The notes beneath the pieces were generated by a model. That model ran no database searches. It saw only the letters and a list, made by a program, of their open reading frames with translations, and was not told where the DNA came from. A stretch of 64,000 nucleotides of DNA, taken from assembly GCA_038326205.1 (NCBI GenBank), contig JBBQJV010000003.1, positions 48,233 to 112,232 on the forward strand, given 5' to 3'. This stretch comes from UBA7672 sp038326205. Its GTDB lineage: Bacteria; Pseudomonadota; Alphaproteobacteria; Caulobacterales; Hyphomonadaceae. A program made the translations under genes and the position numbers. Positions 8,964-17,164 of the stretch are shown here, piece after piece. The first letter of the stretch is position 1. The number at the start of each line of letters is the position of its first letter.

Positions 8964-9997
8964 GCCGCTTCCGCGCTGATCTCGATAATGCGACGGCCAA
9001 AGGCATTGTCTGTGAAGAGGTCGATGAATGCCTGCGGGGCCGCCTCTAGCCCGCGATAACGTTGCTCGCGCACTTTCACATCACCCCGTTCGATCATCGC
9101 ACCAAGCTCTTCCTGCGCAGTCGGGAAGGCCTTGAGATCATCGAACACGACCAGCCCTTCCATGCGAAGGCGACTGGCAATGAAATAGCGTGTGTTGGTG
9201 ATACCCGGCACATTGCCGCCAACCGCATTGTAGTCAGCAAGCTGCCCGGAAATCACGATGCGGCCACCAGGGCGCAGCAGCGGGATAACGGCGTCGACCA
9301 TTGCATTTCCGACGTTGTCGAACAGCACGTCATAGCCTTCGGGGCTTGCGGCCTTCAGATCGGCCGCGAGATCAGCGGTCGTCCTGTAGTCGATTATCGC
9401 ATCAAGCTTTGCTTCCTCGCGCAGCCATGATGCCTTATCGGCGCCGCTGGCGGTTCCGACGACGCGAGAAGCGCCAAGGCCGCGCGCGATCTGTGCCGCA
9501 GTTGCCCCGACTGGACCGGCTGCTGAAGTCACCAGCACGCGATCACCCGGCTTTAGCAACGCGACGCGCTTCAGCCCAAACCACGCGGTCATGCCCGGCA
9601 CGCCAAGCACGCCGATCCAGTAGGACAGCGGAAGGCGCGTATGGGGAATCTTCTGGATGTAGCCGCGGCCGGAAAAAATCGCGTGTTCTGACCAGCCGCC
9701 GCCTGTCGCCACGATGTCGCCGACCCCAAACCGCGCGTTGGCGCTCTCGATTACTTCGCCAATTGCAAACCCGTCGATCGGGTCACCGATCCGCAGCGGC
9801 GGCGCGTAGCTGGCGCCCGACGACATGCGCGAGCGTGTGCCCGGATCGGCTGAACAATAAAGCGTGCGGGTTAGAACCTGCCCCTCGGAGAGCGCTGGCA
9901 GCGGCACGTCTTCGACTCGAAATGTCTCGCGTGTCGGTACGCCGATGGCCTGTGCGGCCAGCACAACTCGCCGTGATGTGCTTGGACGTTGCGTCAT
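8960..9997 (-). CDS. NADP-dependent medium-chain oxidoreductase (CurA/leukotriene B4 dehydrogenase type)
   Basis: A 345-residue zinc-independent MDR enzyme, first gene of the operon. I start it at the ATG of MTQRPSTSRRVVLAAQ (9997); a longer frame exists upstream but has no family-like sequence. The N-terminal GroES-like domain holds 'YCSADPGTRSRM', a signature of the CurA/PTGR group. The Rossmann fold follows: VLVTSAAGPVGATAAQIARG, then YDVLFDNVGN and GGRIVISGQLADYN. These enzymes reduce the C=C bond of alpha,beta-unsaturated ketones or aldehydes with NADPH. With the crotonase and two ACAD-fold enzymes downstream, it suggests degradation of an unsaturated cyclic or terpenoid-like compound. 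Confidence 0.88.
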   Translation of the reverse strand: MTQRPSTSRRVVLAAQAIGVPTRETFRVEDVPLPALSEGQVLTRTLYCSADPGTRSRMSSGASYAPPLRIGDPIDGFAIGEVIESANARFGVGDIVATGGGWSEHAIFSGRGYIQKIPHTRLPLSYWIGVLGVPGMTAWFGLKRVALLKPGDRVLVTSAAGPVGATAAQIARGLGASRVVGTASGADKASWLREEAKLDAIIDYRTTADLAADLKAASPEGYDVLFDNVGNAMVDAVIPLLRPGGRIVISGQLADYNAVGGNVPGITNTRYFIASRLRMEGLVVFDDLKAFPTAQEELGAMIERGDVKVREQRYRGLEAAPQAFIDLFTDNAFGRRIIEISAEAA

Positions 9998-10297
9998 GCA
10001 CAGGACCTGTCTTTGGCTCGATACCGTTACCGAGCGCAGGCTGGACTCATGCCGTCCCAAAGTCCATCAGCGGCTGATTGTGGGGCGCGCCTTGACCGAA
10101 CGCGGCGCGATTCTCGTTTTAGCGGCCATTGTTGTGTGCTCCGCTCACGAGATTCAAACTGCCGTGCGGGATTGCGGGAAAGAACGAGGCACGTTTCTCA
10201 TGAATTGGGACGCCCGGATCGACTTGTTTGGCATCCGGGGCTAATCGTCAGCACGCGCCGCATGGCGGCTGGACGACAGGGAGCTCTGCTGGCGGGT
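9998..10297. other. Intergenic region between divergent genes
   Basis: About 300 bases separate the start of the MDR operon (leftward) from the TIR-WD40 gene (rightward). Both must be transcribed from here. Frames exist through it but they carry no recognisable protein sequence and no ribosome-binding sites. I see no clear operator or RNA structure. Confidence 0.5.
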
Positions 10298-13222
10298 ATG
10301 CCCAAGGCCTATCGCGCTTTCATCAGCTACTCCCAGCAGGACGCAGTCTGGGGCAAGCGCCTTCACGCTTGGCTGGAGCGCTATCGGGTGCCGCGTGGCG
10401 TGGAGATTGATCTTCCGCCATCCCGCAGGCTTGGCCGGTTTTTTCGCGACGATGAAGAGATGGCCGCCGCCGCGGATATCGCGGTGACTGTCGAAGGGGC
10501 AATCGAGAATGCGGAAAGCCTTATCGTTGTCTGCTCACCCAGATCGGCAAAGTCCAAATGGGTAGCGGCTGAAATCCAACATTTCAGGCGAACTGGCCGC
10601 GCTGGAAAGGTATTCGCCGTCATCGTCGATGGCGTTCCCAATTCGGGCGATCCGGAAACGGAATGCTTTCCGCAGGCGTTGAGAGCGGGCAGCGATCCGG
10701 ATGATCCCGATGCTCTGCCGATCGAGCCGCTCGGGCTGGATGTGCGCAAGGACGGCCGGTCGCGCGCCTGTGCGCGGTTGGCGGCTGGCCTGCTTGGCGT
10801 CGACTTCGATGACCTGTGGCAGAGAGAACGCCGCCGCACAGAACAGCAACAGCGCGCCATTGTTGGCACGTCCGCCGCCTTGACCATCATCTTCGCGATA
10901 CTGGCCGGCGCCGCGGTGTTCTTCGGTCTTCGCGCCAACGAGAACGCGAAGACCGCACAGGTAAACCTCACACGGTTCTTTGGAGAGCGCGCCTGGGAGC
11001 GATTGTCCGAGGGCGATAGTCTCGCTGCGGCGCGCTATGCGATCGCAGGCATGCGCCTGTCGCCGGAGAATGCTCATTCCTATCACGCCGCGCTGGGCGC
11101 AGTGATGCAAAGTTCGGGCGAGAGTCTGCCGTCGCTGATCCATGACGGGCCCGTTGCGATGGCCGTATTCTCTCCAGATGGCGCGCACATTGCGACGGCC
11201 GGCTATGATGGTTCGGCCAAGATCTGGAGCGCGTCTGACGGCAAGCTGCTTCATGTGCTGAACACCAAGGCAGGCCGCGTGAACGGCGCCGCATTTTCGG
11301 CCGATGGTCAACAGGTCGCGGTAGTTGGTGCGGATGGCGAAGCGTCAATCTGGAGCGCGGGCGAGGGTAAACGGATCGCGACAATGAAGGCAGGAAGCTC
11401 GCCAATGAGTGTCGTGGCCTTCTCGCCTCGTGGTCAGCAGATCGTCACGGCCGGTGACGGCGGTGGCGTAAGTATTTGGAATGCTGAGGACGGGCATCTG
11501 GTGGCGGCGCTGGCAGGTCATGGAGCGAAGGTGTGGACCGCCAGCTATTCCCCGGATGGCGCCCGTATCGTGACGGCGAGCAGCGACAAGACTGCTCGCG
11601 TATGGAATGCCGAAAGCGGAAAGCTGCTCGCGTCGCTCAAGGGTCATGAGGGCCGGGTCTATAGCGCTGCGTTCTCGCCGGATGGACGCCGCGTTGTCAC
11701 CGCGGGCGATGATACGACGGCGAGGGTCTGGGACGCCCAGTCCGGCAAGCAGCTGTTGACGCTGAAGGGTCACAAGCTGGAAGTCTGGAGCGCCGTGTTC
11801 TCGCCCGACGGGGAGTTGGTGGCCACGACAGGGGTCGACACAACGGCGCGCGTCTGGATTGCACGCGATGGTCGCCCGCTCGCGACATATACAGGCCACA
11901 CCCTCCGCGTTCGCAGCGCCACCTTCTCGCGCGATAGCGCACGGATCGTCACGGCCAGCGACGATGGAACCGCGCGTATCTGGATCGCGCGCACGGCAGA
12001 GCCACTCGCGACTCTGAGCGGACATGGCGGCGCCGTCTGGGGCGCGGTCTTCTCGCCAGATGGCAGCAAAATTCTGACCGCCAGTCGGGACAAGAGCGCC
12101 AAGGTCTGGAATTCCGGCGACGGCCGCCTGCTCACAACCGGTCGTGCGCACGAGCGTGAAGTCTGGTACGCGGAGTTCTCACCCGACGGGCGGCACTTCG
12201 TCACGGCAAGCGCCGATAAGACCGCGAAGGTCTGGGACGCTGGCAGCGGCAAGGTCGTCGAAACGCTATCCGGTCACAAGGACGAGGTCTCAGGCGCAGC
12301 CTACTCACCGGATGGGTTGCTGATCGCCACCGCGAGCAAGGATGGTACCGGCCAGATCTGGCGCGCCGCCGATGGATATCCGCTCATCACGCTAACCGGG
12401 CACACTGCATGGGTCATCAGCGTAGCCTTTTCGCCTGACGGCAAACGGCTGGTGACTGCCAGCGAAGATCACTCCGCGATCATCTGGGATGTCGCAAGCG
12501 GGCGGATCGAAAAGGTGCTCACAGCGCACGAAGACTGGGTCAGGGGCGCTGCCTTTTCTCCGGACGGAAAGCGCGTGGTGACTGCCAGCGAGGACAAGAC
12601 GGCGAAGGTCTGGGACATTGTCACGGGCAAGGTCGTCATCACGCTCGACGGGCATGGCGCGGGGGTCGGCGCTGCGGTTTTCTCGCCAGACGGCGGACGC
12701 GTGCTAACGGCCAGCGACGATGGTTCGGCGAAGGTATGGCGTGTCAGCGACGGTCGTGTCCTCGCAACATTGAATGCGGGCAAAGGTTGGATTTCATCGG
12801 CCGCTTTCTCGCCAGACGGGACGCGTATCGTCACCGCGAACCAGGACAAGACCGCCAGCATTTGGGATGCGGAAGGTGGCCGCCTGCTCGTTTCGTTGAG
12901 CGGTCACGCTGATGCCGTCTACAGCGCCGTGTTCGACGCCACGGGCACGCGAATCATAACGGCGAGCGGCGATCACACGGTGAAGCTGTGGGACGTGGCG
13001 AGGCTGAGTCAGGGATGGGCAGAGCTAGCGACCGATGCCTGTAACACGCTGCTCGGCGCCCATGGCCGCAGGTTCTCACAACTTGAAATCGAGGCCGATC
13101 AGTTGCTGGCGTCGGAATGGTCGGTTGCCTCACGCGACGTCTGCGAAGGTGAGGTGGGAGCGATCCGTGTTGCGACACTTCGCGCTCGTGCCGGCTTGCT
13201 GGCCGAGGAGCTGCCGCAATAG
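10298..13222 (+). CDS. TIR domain - transmembrane - 15x WD40 repeat protein
   Basis: A 974-residue protein; I use the ATG of MPKAYRAFISYSQQDAVW because the TIR domain begins there, though the frame runs further upstream. Residues 5-135 form a TIR domain: AFISYSQQD (first strand), IVVCSPRSAKSKWVAAEIQH with the conserved 'S.W...E' glutamate at E92, which is the catalytic position of NAD-cleaving TIRs. A hydrophobic helix at about 188-212 (TSAALTIIFAILAGAAVFFG) predicts one membrane span. From about residue 285 to 905 there are fifteen WD40 units of 42 residues (FSPDG.RIVTAS.DKTAKVWD), enough for two seven-bladed propellers plus one blade. A 70-residue tail follows with four cysteine-poor helices. 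No NTPase domain is present, unlike STAND-type sensors. A membrane-tethered sensor with a TIR effector or scaffold is likely; defence is possible but unproved. Confidence 0.88.
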   Translation: MPKAYRAFISYSQQDAVWGKRLHAWLERYRVPRGVEIDLPPSRRLGRFFRDDEEMAAAADIAVTVEGAIENAESLIVVCSPRSAKSKWVAAEIQHFRRTGRAGKVFAVIVDGVPNSGDPETECFPQALRAGSDPDDPDALPIEPLGLDVRKDGRSRACARLAAGLLGVDFDDLWQRERRRTEQQQRAIVGTSAALTIIFAILAGAAVFFGLRANENAKTAQVNLTRFFGERAWERLSEGDSLAAARYAIAGMRLSPENAHSYHAALGAVMQSSGESLPSLIHDGPVAMAVFSPDGAHIATAGYDGSAKIWSASDGKLLHVLNTKAGRVNGAAFSADGQQVAVVGADGEASIWSAGEGKRIATMKAGSSPMSVVAFSPRGQQIVTAGDGGGVSIWNAEDGHLVAALAGHGAKVWTASYSPDGARIVTASSDKTARVWNAESGKLLASLKGHEGRVYSAAFSPDGRRVVTAGDDTTARVWDAQSGKQLLTLKGHKLEVWSAVFSPDGELVATTGVDTTARVWIARDGRPLATYTGHTLRVRSATFSRDSARIVTASDDGTARIWIARTAEPLATLSGHGGAVWGAVFSPDGSKILTASRDKSAKVWNSGDGRLLTTGRAHEREVWYAEFSPDGRHFVTASADKTAKVWDAGSGKVVETLSGHKDEVSGAAYSPDGLLIATASKDGTGQIWRAADGYPLITLTGHTAWVISVAFSPDGKRLVTASEDHSAIIWDVASGRIEKVLTAHEDWVRGAAFSPDGKRVVTASEDKTAKVWDIVTGKVVITLDGHGAGVGAAVFSPDGGRVLTASDDGSAKVWRVSDGRVLATLNAGKGWISSAAFSPDGTRIVTANQDKTASIWDAEGGRLLVSLSGHADAVYSAVFDATGTRIITASGDHTVKLWDVARLSQGWAELATDACNTLLGAHGRRFSQLEIEADQLLASEWSVASRDVCEGEVGAIRVATLRARAGLLAEELPQ
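11141..12997 (+). repeat. Tandem 126-bp coding repeats (WD40 array)
   Basis: Fifteen consecutive units of about 126 bases inside the TIR-WD40 gene; for example the 'ttctcgcc(g/c)ga(t/c)gg' boxes recur at 11672 and 11798. Units 4-6 and 11-14 are very alike at protein level, which points to recent gain or homogenisation of repeats. The array is in frame throughout. Confidence 0.85.
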
Positions 13223-13238
13223 TCGGCCACCGAAGGCC

Positions 13239-13574
13239 TCAGCCGTCCTTGATGGGGTCCTGCGTCGGACGCCCGTTTCCACCCGTGCCGCCACCGCCGC
13301 TCGATCCCAGCGGCGCCGTATCTGGTGAAATCGCCTCCGGTTCCTGTGGTGCAGGCACGCTCGCTTCGGATCCGCTTTGAACCAGAGCTTCCTCAGGAGC
13401 TTCTTCGGAAGCGTCCTCCTCGGAAGCCGCATCGACGATCGCCTCGTCTGATTCAGGAGCCGTCGTATCAGATGCGGGCGGCTGCGCGCTGGCTGTTGAT
13501 CCAACCAACCCGCCTGTAGCGCAAAGCGCTAGAATTGCCGCGACTGCAATCGCTGGTCTGTAGTGGATTTGCAT
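13239..13574 (-). CDS. Small secreted acidic low-complexity protein
   Basis: A 111-residue protein starting at MQIHYRPAIAVAAILALC, with AGGA seven bases before the ATG. A signal peptide ends at about STASAQ. The mature part is disordered and rich in Glu, Ala, Ser and Pro (ESDEAIVDAASEEDASEEAP) and ends in a glycine-rich tail (SSGGGGTGGNGRP). I recognise no family. It is convergent with the TIR-WD40 gene and lies 100 bases downstream of the metallopeptidase gene on the same strand. It may be a periplasmic or surface-associated filler; function unknown. Confidence 0.6.
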   Translation of the reverse strand: MQIHYRPAIAVAAILALCATGGLVGSTASAQPPASDTTAPESDEAIVDAASEEDASEEAPEEALVQSGSEASVPAPQEPEAISPDTAPLGSSGGGGTGGNGRPTQDPIKDG

Positions 13575-13676
13575 GTTGTCCTGCCCAGGAAAGAGAATGA
13601 CCACGCCGGCATAAATACTGCCACATGCACATCTGCGGCAAATGGAAAATGTAGCTCAGGCAGACCGTGCCCGTTT

Positions 13677-14486
13677 CTACTCGTCCAGATCGATCTTCGC
13701 TTTCATCCACATATCGACGAGTTCGTAGCAGATCGCTATGCGGTCGAAGTTCTTGCTGGGGTCGTCATTCTGGAACGTGTCGAAGTGAAAGGTGCCTTCA
13801 TCGCCCTGTCCCTTGCAGTTCATGGCCACGAGCTTCGTCGGGCGCGTCAGCTTGAAATCGCCTTCGATGTCCGCGATCAGGTCTTCCAGAATGCCGCTGT
13901 CCTCCAAAAAAGCCTTAGCGTCCTGCATGTTGGGATTCGCAGCCGCGTAGGACAGTTCGATCGGGATGCCCGCCTCGCCGGTATTGTTGACAAAGCCTTC
14001 TTCGACCTCGTCGTCGGTCGCCTTGAATTTTTCCGCGCAGTTCCAATCCGGCTCTACGTATTGTGCGAAATCGCGAAACCCTTCCGGGTCGCTGCCGTAG
14101 ACATAACATATGATATTAAAGGCGCGTTCCTCTGGCGGCGCGTGTGGGTCTTTGGACGTGTAGCCCGCGCCAGCCTTGAGCCATCCAACCGCCGCACCGA
14201 CGATCTCATCGACGCCGTCTGGATCACCCGCATCCGGAACCAGGAGTATGGCCGCGATCTCGTCGGCATATCGTTCGATATCTGCGATCGGCCAGGTCGA
14301 TGCGTTGATGCCGTGGACCTGGTTCATCAGAAGGTGGCCAGCCTCGTGATAGGCCATGAAACGGATGAAGCCCTGCACGACACTGTTGGGCGCGCCTTGC
14401 GGCGTCTCACCGATGCTCGTCTGTCCCGAGAGCATCAACGCCAGCCCGAATTGCGAGGCCAGGCGCCAAATACGGCCAGTTCTCAT
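13677..14486 (-). CDS. DUF4344 putative secreted metallopeptidase
   Basis: A 269-residue protein; start at MRTGRIWRLASQFGLALMLS, preceded by TGGAG. It has a signal peptide ending near residue 26. The zinc-peptidase motif HEAGH is at residues 47-51 (RFMAYHEAGHLLMNQVHG). The C-terminal part, with IAICYELVDMW and LTRPTKLVAMNCKGQG, follows the DUF4344 family, whose members share an HExxH site and a conserved Cys-Tyr-Glu near the end. It should act in the periplasm or outside the cell. Its substrate is unknown. It is followed on the same strand by the small acidic secreted protein, perhaps in one transcript. Confidence 0.78.
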   Translation of the reverse strand: MRTGRIWRLASQFGLALMLSGQTSIGETPQGAPNSVVQGFIRFMAYHEAGHLLMNQVHGINASTWPIADIERYADEIAAILLVPDAGDPDGVDEIVGAAVGWLKAGAGYTSKDPHAPPEERAFNIICYVYGSDPEGFRDFAQYVEPDWNCAEKFKATDDEVEEGFVNNTGEAGIPIELSYAAANPNMQDAKAFLEDSGILEDLIADIEGDFKLTRPTKLVAMNCKGQGDEGTFHFDTFQNDDPSKNFDRIAICYELVDMWMKAKIDLDE

Positions 14487-14664
14487 GACGCGCTCCACCC
14501 CTTCGGCATCGTGACAGAGCATGTCTCGACGAAACTGTCATCCCGTCGCAGCAGTACGGTTTGCCCCTATTCTGTTTGCGCCCAGCGCGTGACCAAGGCT
14601 AAACCAGTTTCCAGCCGACAGAATAGGCATCGCAAAGCCCCGGACGCCTGGAGGAGACAGATCC

Positions 14665-15930
14665 ATGACGGATATCGACCGCGAGAACGAGCTCAATGAC
14701 CTGCGAATGTCGGACAAGGGCCGCCCGTTGTACGAGGCGGTGAAGCGTCACATCGTGGAGAATGTCGCTCCCATCCATGAGGAATTCGAGGAGCTGGACC
14801 ACGCCAAGACCGATCGCTGGAGCTGGCATCCGCGACAGCTGGAACTGCTCGATGGCGCCAAGAAGAAAGCCAAGGCTGCTGGTCTCTGGAACTTCTTCCT
14901 GCCCAACGCTGAGACGGGCGAGGGCCTCTCGAACCTCGACTACGCCTACATCGCCGCTGAGTTGGGCAAGCAGCCGCTCGCTTCCGAAACGCTGAACTGC
15001 TCGGCGCCGGACACAGGCAACATGGAAGTGCTCGAACGCGTCGGTACGCCCGCCCAGAAGAAGAAATGGCTCGAGCCGCTGCTCAATGGCGAGATCCGCT
15101 CGGCCTATGCGATGACTGAACCCAACGTGGCTTCGTCGGATGCCAAGAACATCTCCACATCGGCCGTACTCGAAGGCAATGAGTGGGTCATCAACGGCGA
15201 GAAATATTACATTTCCAACGCAGGGGATCCGCGCTGCAAGATCATGATCACGATGGTCAAGACCAGCCCCGACGCGCCTGCTCACTTGCAGCAATCGCAG
15301 ATCCTTGTTCCCATGGACACGCCCGGCGTGAAGGTGCTCGGGCCGATGCACGTCTTCGGCTCCGACCACGCGCCGCGCGGCCACATGCACATCAAGTTCA
15401 CCAACGTCCGCGTGCCGAAAGACAACATTCTGCTCGGCGAAGGCCGCGGCTTCGAGATCAGTCAGGTCCGCCTCGGGCCGGGCCGTATCCACCACTGCAT
15501 GCGCACCATAGGCAAGGCCGAAGCCGCGCTCGAAATGATGATCAAGCGCGGCCTTTCGCGCGAAGCCTTTGGCCAGCCGCTCATCAAGCTCGGCAAGAAC
15601 CCGGAAGTCGTCAGCCGCGCCCGCTACGACATCGAACAGATGCGGCTCATGGTTCTCAAGGCGGCGAAAGCTATGGATGTTCTGGGCAACAAGGAAGCCC
15701 GCGTCTGGGTCTCAATGGTGAAATCCATGATCCCAGAAATCACCTGCCGCATCATCGACGAGGCGATCCAGGTTCACGGCGCCACCGGCATCTCGCAATG
15801 GACGCCGCTCGCCGAACTCTATGCGGATGTTCGCCACCTGCGCTTCGCCGATGGTCCCGATGAGGTCCACCACATGGTGGTGAGCCGCGCCGAGATCAAA
15901 AAGCACGAACCGGGCCGTAACGCGCCGTAA
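14665..15930 (+). CDS. Acyl-CoA dehydrogenase (ACAD10/11-like)
   Basis: A 421-residue FAD enzyme with a good GGAGGAG ribosome-binding site. Signatures: YAMTEPNVASSDAKNISTSA in the flavin domain, GEKYYISNAGDPRCKIM, and the C-terminal IQVHGATGISQWTPLAELYA leading to the end of the family. The N-terminal SDKGRPLYEAVKRHIVENVA is typical of the branch that includes mammalian ACAD10/ACAD11 and many alphaproteobacterial paralogues, which often take long or branched acyl-CoAs. It stands alone with a strong terminator after it. An in-operon electron acceptor (ETF) is not seen. Confidence 0.93.
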   Translation: MTDIDRENELNDLRMSDKGRPLYEAVKRHIVENVAPIHEEFEELDHAKTDRWSWHPRQLELLDGAKKKAKAAGLWNFFLPNAETGEGLSNLDYAYIAAELGKQPLASETLNCSAPDTGNMEVLERVGTPAQKKKWLEPLLNGEIRSAYAMTEPNVASSDAKNISTSAVLEGNEWVINGEKYYISNAGDPRCKIMITMVKTSPDAPAHLQQSQILVPMDTPGVKVLGPMHVFGSDHAPRGHMHIKFTNVRVPKDNILLGEGRGFEISQVRLGPGRIHHCMRTIGKAEAALEMMIKRGLSREAFGQPLIKLGKNPEVVSRARYDIEQMRLMVLKAAKAMDVLGNKEARVWVSMVKSMIPEITCRIIDEAIQVHGATGISQWTPLAELYADVRHLRFADGPDEVHHMVVSRAEIKKHEPGRNAP

Positions 15931-15961
15931 GGGCGGCCGACCGCCAATCGACAAACAGTTC

Positions 15962-15994
15962 GAGCCTCTCCGCGATGCGGGGAGGCTCCGTTTG
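15962..15994 (+). terminator. Rho-independent terminator after the acyl-CoA dehydrogenase
   Basis: A 12-bp stem (GAGCCTCTCCGC / GCGGGGAGGCTC with one G-T pair) around a three-base loop is followed by CGTTTGTT. It lies 31 bases after the stop codon. Confidence 0.8.
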
Positions 15995-16035
15995 TTGAGA
16001 ATTTGCCAGTCTAGGCGAGAAAGCTTCCGATGGCT

Positions 16036-16061
16036 GTAACCTTCGCCCGAAACACCGCGAA
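16036..16061 (+). promoter_or_regulatory. SigF-type ECF promoter
   Basis: GTAACC at 16036-16041 and CGAA at 16058-16061 are separated by exactly 16 bases. From memory, GTAACC-N16-CGAA is the consensus reported for Caulobacter SigF. The predicted start of transcription would be about 34 bases before the ATG at 16102. A SigF-like sigma factor with an NrsF anti-sigma is encoded 2.7 kb downstream in the same direction, which supports autoregulation. Confidence 0.7.
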
Positions 16062-16101
16062 TACCCCTTCGTAAGCGCCAACACGGCGCCAAGAGGGCTC
16101 C

Positions 16102-16830
16102 ATGCCAACATCACGCGGTCTGATTGCAGGTGTCATCTCCCTCGCCGCCATTGCCGGCGCGGCGTTTGTCGCCAGCTCAGCTTTTTCCAGGGAAGCGACA
16201 GGCGGCTCGCCGACGGTGGTGGAATTATTCCAGAGCCAGGGCTGTTCGTCCTGCCCGCCCGCCAACGAAAACATCCTGACACTGACCGAGCGGCCAGACC
16301 TGCTCGTGTTGAGCTTCGGCGTCACCTACTGGGATCGCCTCGGCTGGAAAGACACGTTTGCCTCGAAGGAAAACACCCAGCGCCAGTATGACTACGCCAA
16401 TGGCGGTCTGCACCGCCGCAATGTCGCGACGCCGCAAGTGGTCATCAATGGCCATGTCGACATCGTCGGCAACCGGCGCGATGAACTCGTGCGCGCAATT
16501 GGCGTCACAAGGCTTCCCCTATCGGCGCCGGCAATCTCGGTGACGGGTGCTGCGGTGAGCATTGCTGCATCGACTGCGCCTGTGAGCAACGCCGATGTCT
16601 GGCTCGTTCGCTACGATCCGCGCACCGTGCAGGTGCCAATCAAGGGCGGCGAGAATGGCGGCCGCACGCTGCCGCACCGCAACGTCGTGCACGAACTCGT
16701 CTGCCTCGGCAGGTGGAGCGGGAAGGCGGCGACCTACACGCTGCCGGCCGCAACCGACGCGAATTACCGCACGGCAATTCTCGTTCAGGGCGCCTCGGGC
16801 GGGCGGATCATCGCTTCATTCAAATCCTGA
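16102..16830 (+). CDS. DUF1223 secreted thioredoxin-fold protein
   Basis: A 242-residue protein with an N-terminal hydrophobic signal (GLIAGVISLAAIAGAAFVAS). Its mature part begins with VVELFQSQGCSSCPPANEN, a CxxC pair at C48 and C51 in a thioredoxin-like context, typical for DUF1223. YWDRLGWKDTFASKENTQRQ and TPQVVINGHVDIVG are further family signatures. The role is not established; the CxxC and the export signal suggest disulfide or metal handling in the periplasm. It is the first gene after the SigF-type promoter and so is probably part of the same envelope redox or metal stress response as the downstream genes. Confidence 0.85.
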   Translation: MPTSRGLIAGVISLAAIAGAAFVASSAFSREATGGSPTVVELFQSQGCSSCPPANENILTLTERPDLLVLSFGVTYWDRLGWKDTFASKENTQRQYDYANGGLHRRNVATPQVVINGHVDIVGNRRDELVRAIGVTRLPLSAPAISVTGAAVSIAASTAPVSNADVWLVRYDPRTVQVPIKGGENGGRTLPHRNVVHELVCLGRWSGKAATYTLPAATDANYRTAILVQGASGGRIIASFKS

Positions 16831-16885
16831 TTTCCAACCTGACCAATGACCATCGTGCTCCGGCACTCAAACAAGGGACCATCCA

Positions 16886-17098
16886 ATGACCTCCAAACTC
16901 CTCCTGTCGATTACTGCTGCAGCTCTCGTGCTTGGCCTTGCCGCCTGCTCTGGCCCGGCCGACGCGCCGATGACCCCGGATGCGATGAAGACGGACAGCA
17001 TGTCTTCCGACGCCATGAAGACTGGCTCCATGTCTTCGGACGCGATGAAGCCGGCGGATTCGATGGCCGCCGATCCGATGAAACCGATGGACCACTGA
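16886..17098 (+). CDS. Small MXKDX-repeat lipoprotein
   Basis: A 70-residue protein with an AAGGGA ribosome-binding site. The lipobox LGLAAC puts the lipid-anchored cysteine at about residue 21. The rest is a run of short repeats rich in Met, Asp, Ser and Lys (DAMKTDSMSSDAMKTGSMSS), the pentapeptide MXKDX type. Methionine- and aspartate-rich repeats of this kind could bind copper or serve as methionine-oxidation sinks, but this is inference. Such genes are often next to a YedY-like enzyme and a DUF1109 anti-sigma factor, as here. A terminator follows directly. Confidence 0.8.
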   Translation: MTSKLLLSITAAALVLGLAACSGPADAPMTPDAMKTDSMSSDAMKTGSMSSDAMKPADSMAADPMKPMDH

Positions 17099-17109
17099 CG
17101 CCAAAAGGC

Positions 17110-17149
17110 GAGACGCCCGGCAACTCTCTCCGACGCGCCCGGGCGTCTC
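17110..17149 (+). terminator. Hairpin after the MXKDX gene (terminator or attenuator)
   Basis: GAGACGCCCGG at 17110-17120 and CCGGGCGTCTC at 17139-17149 form a perfect 11-bp stem with an 18-base loop, followed by a weak T-rich stretch (CGCTACCGCCGTTTTCGTG). It lies between the small lipoprotein and the cytochrome b gene, so it may reduce rather than abolish read-through into the downstream redox genes. Confidence 0.65.
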
Positions 17150-17164
17150 GCTACCGCCGTTTTC

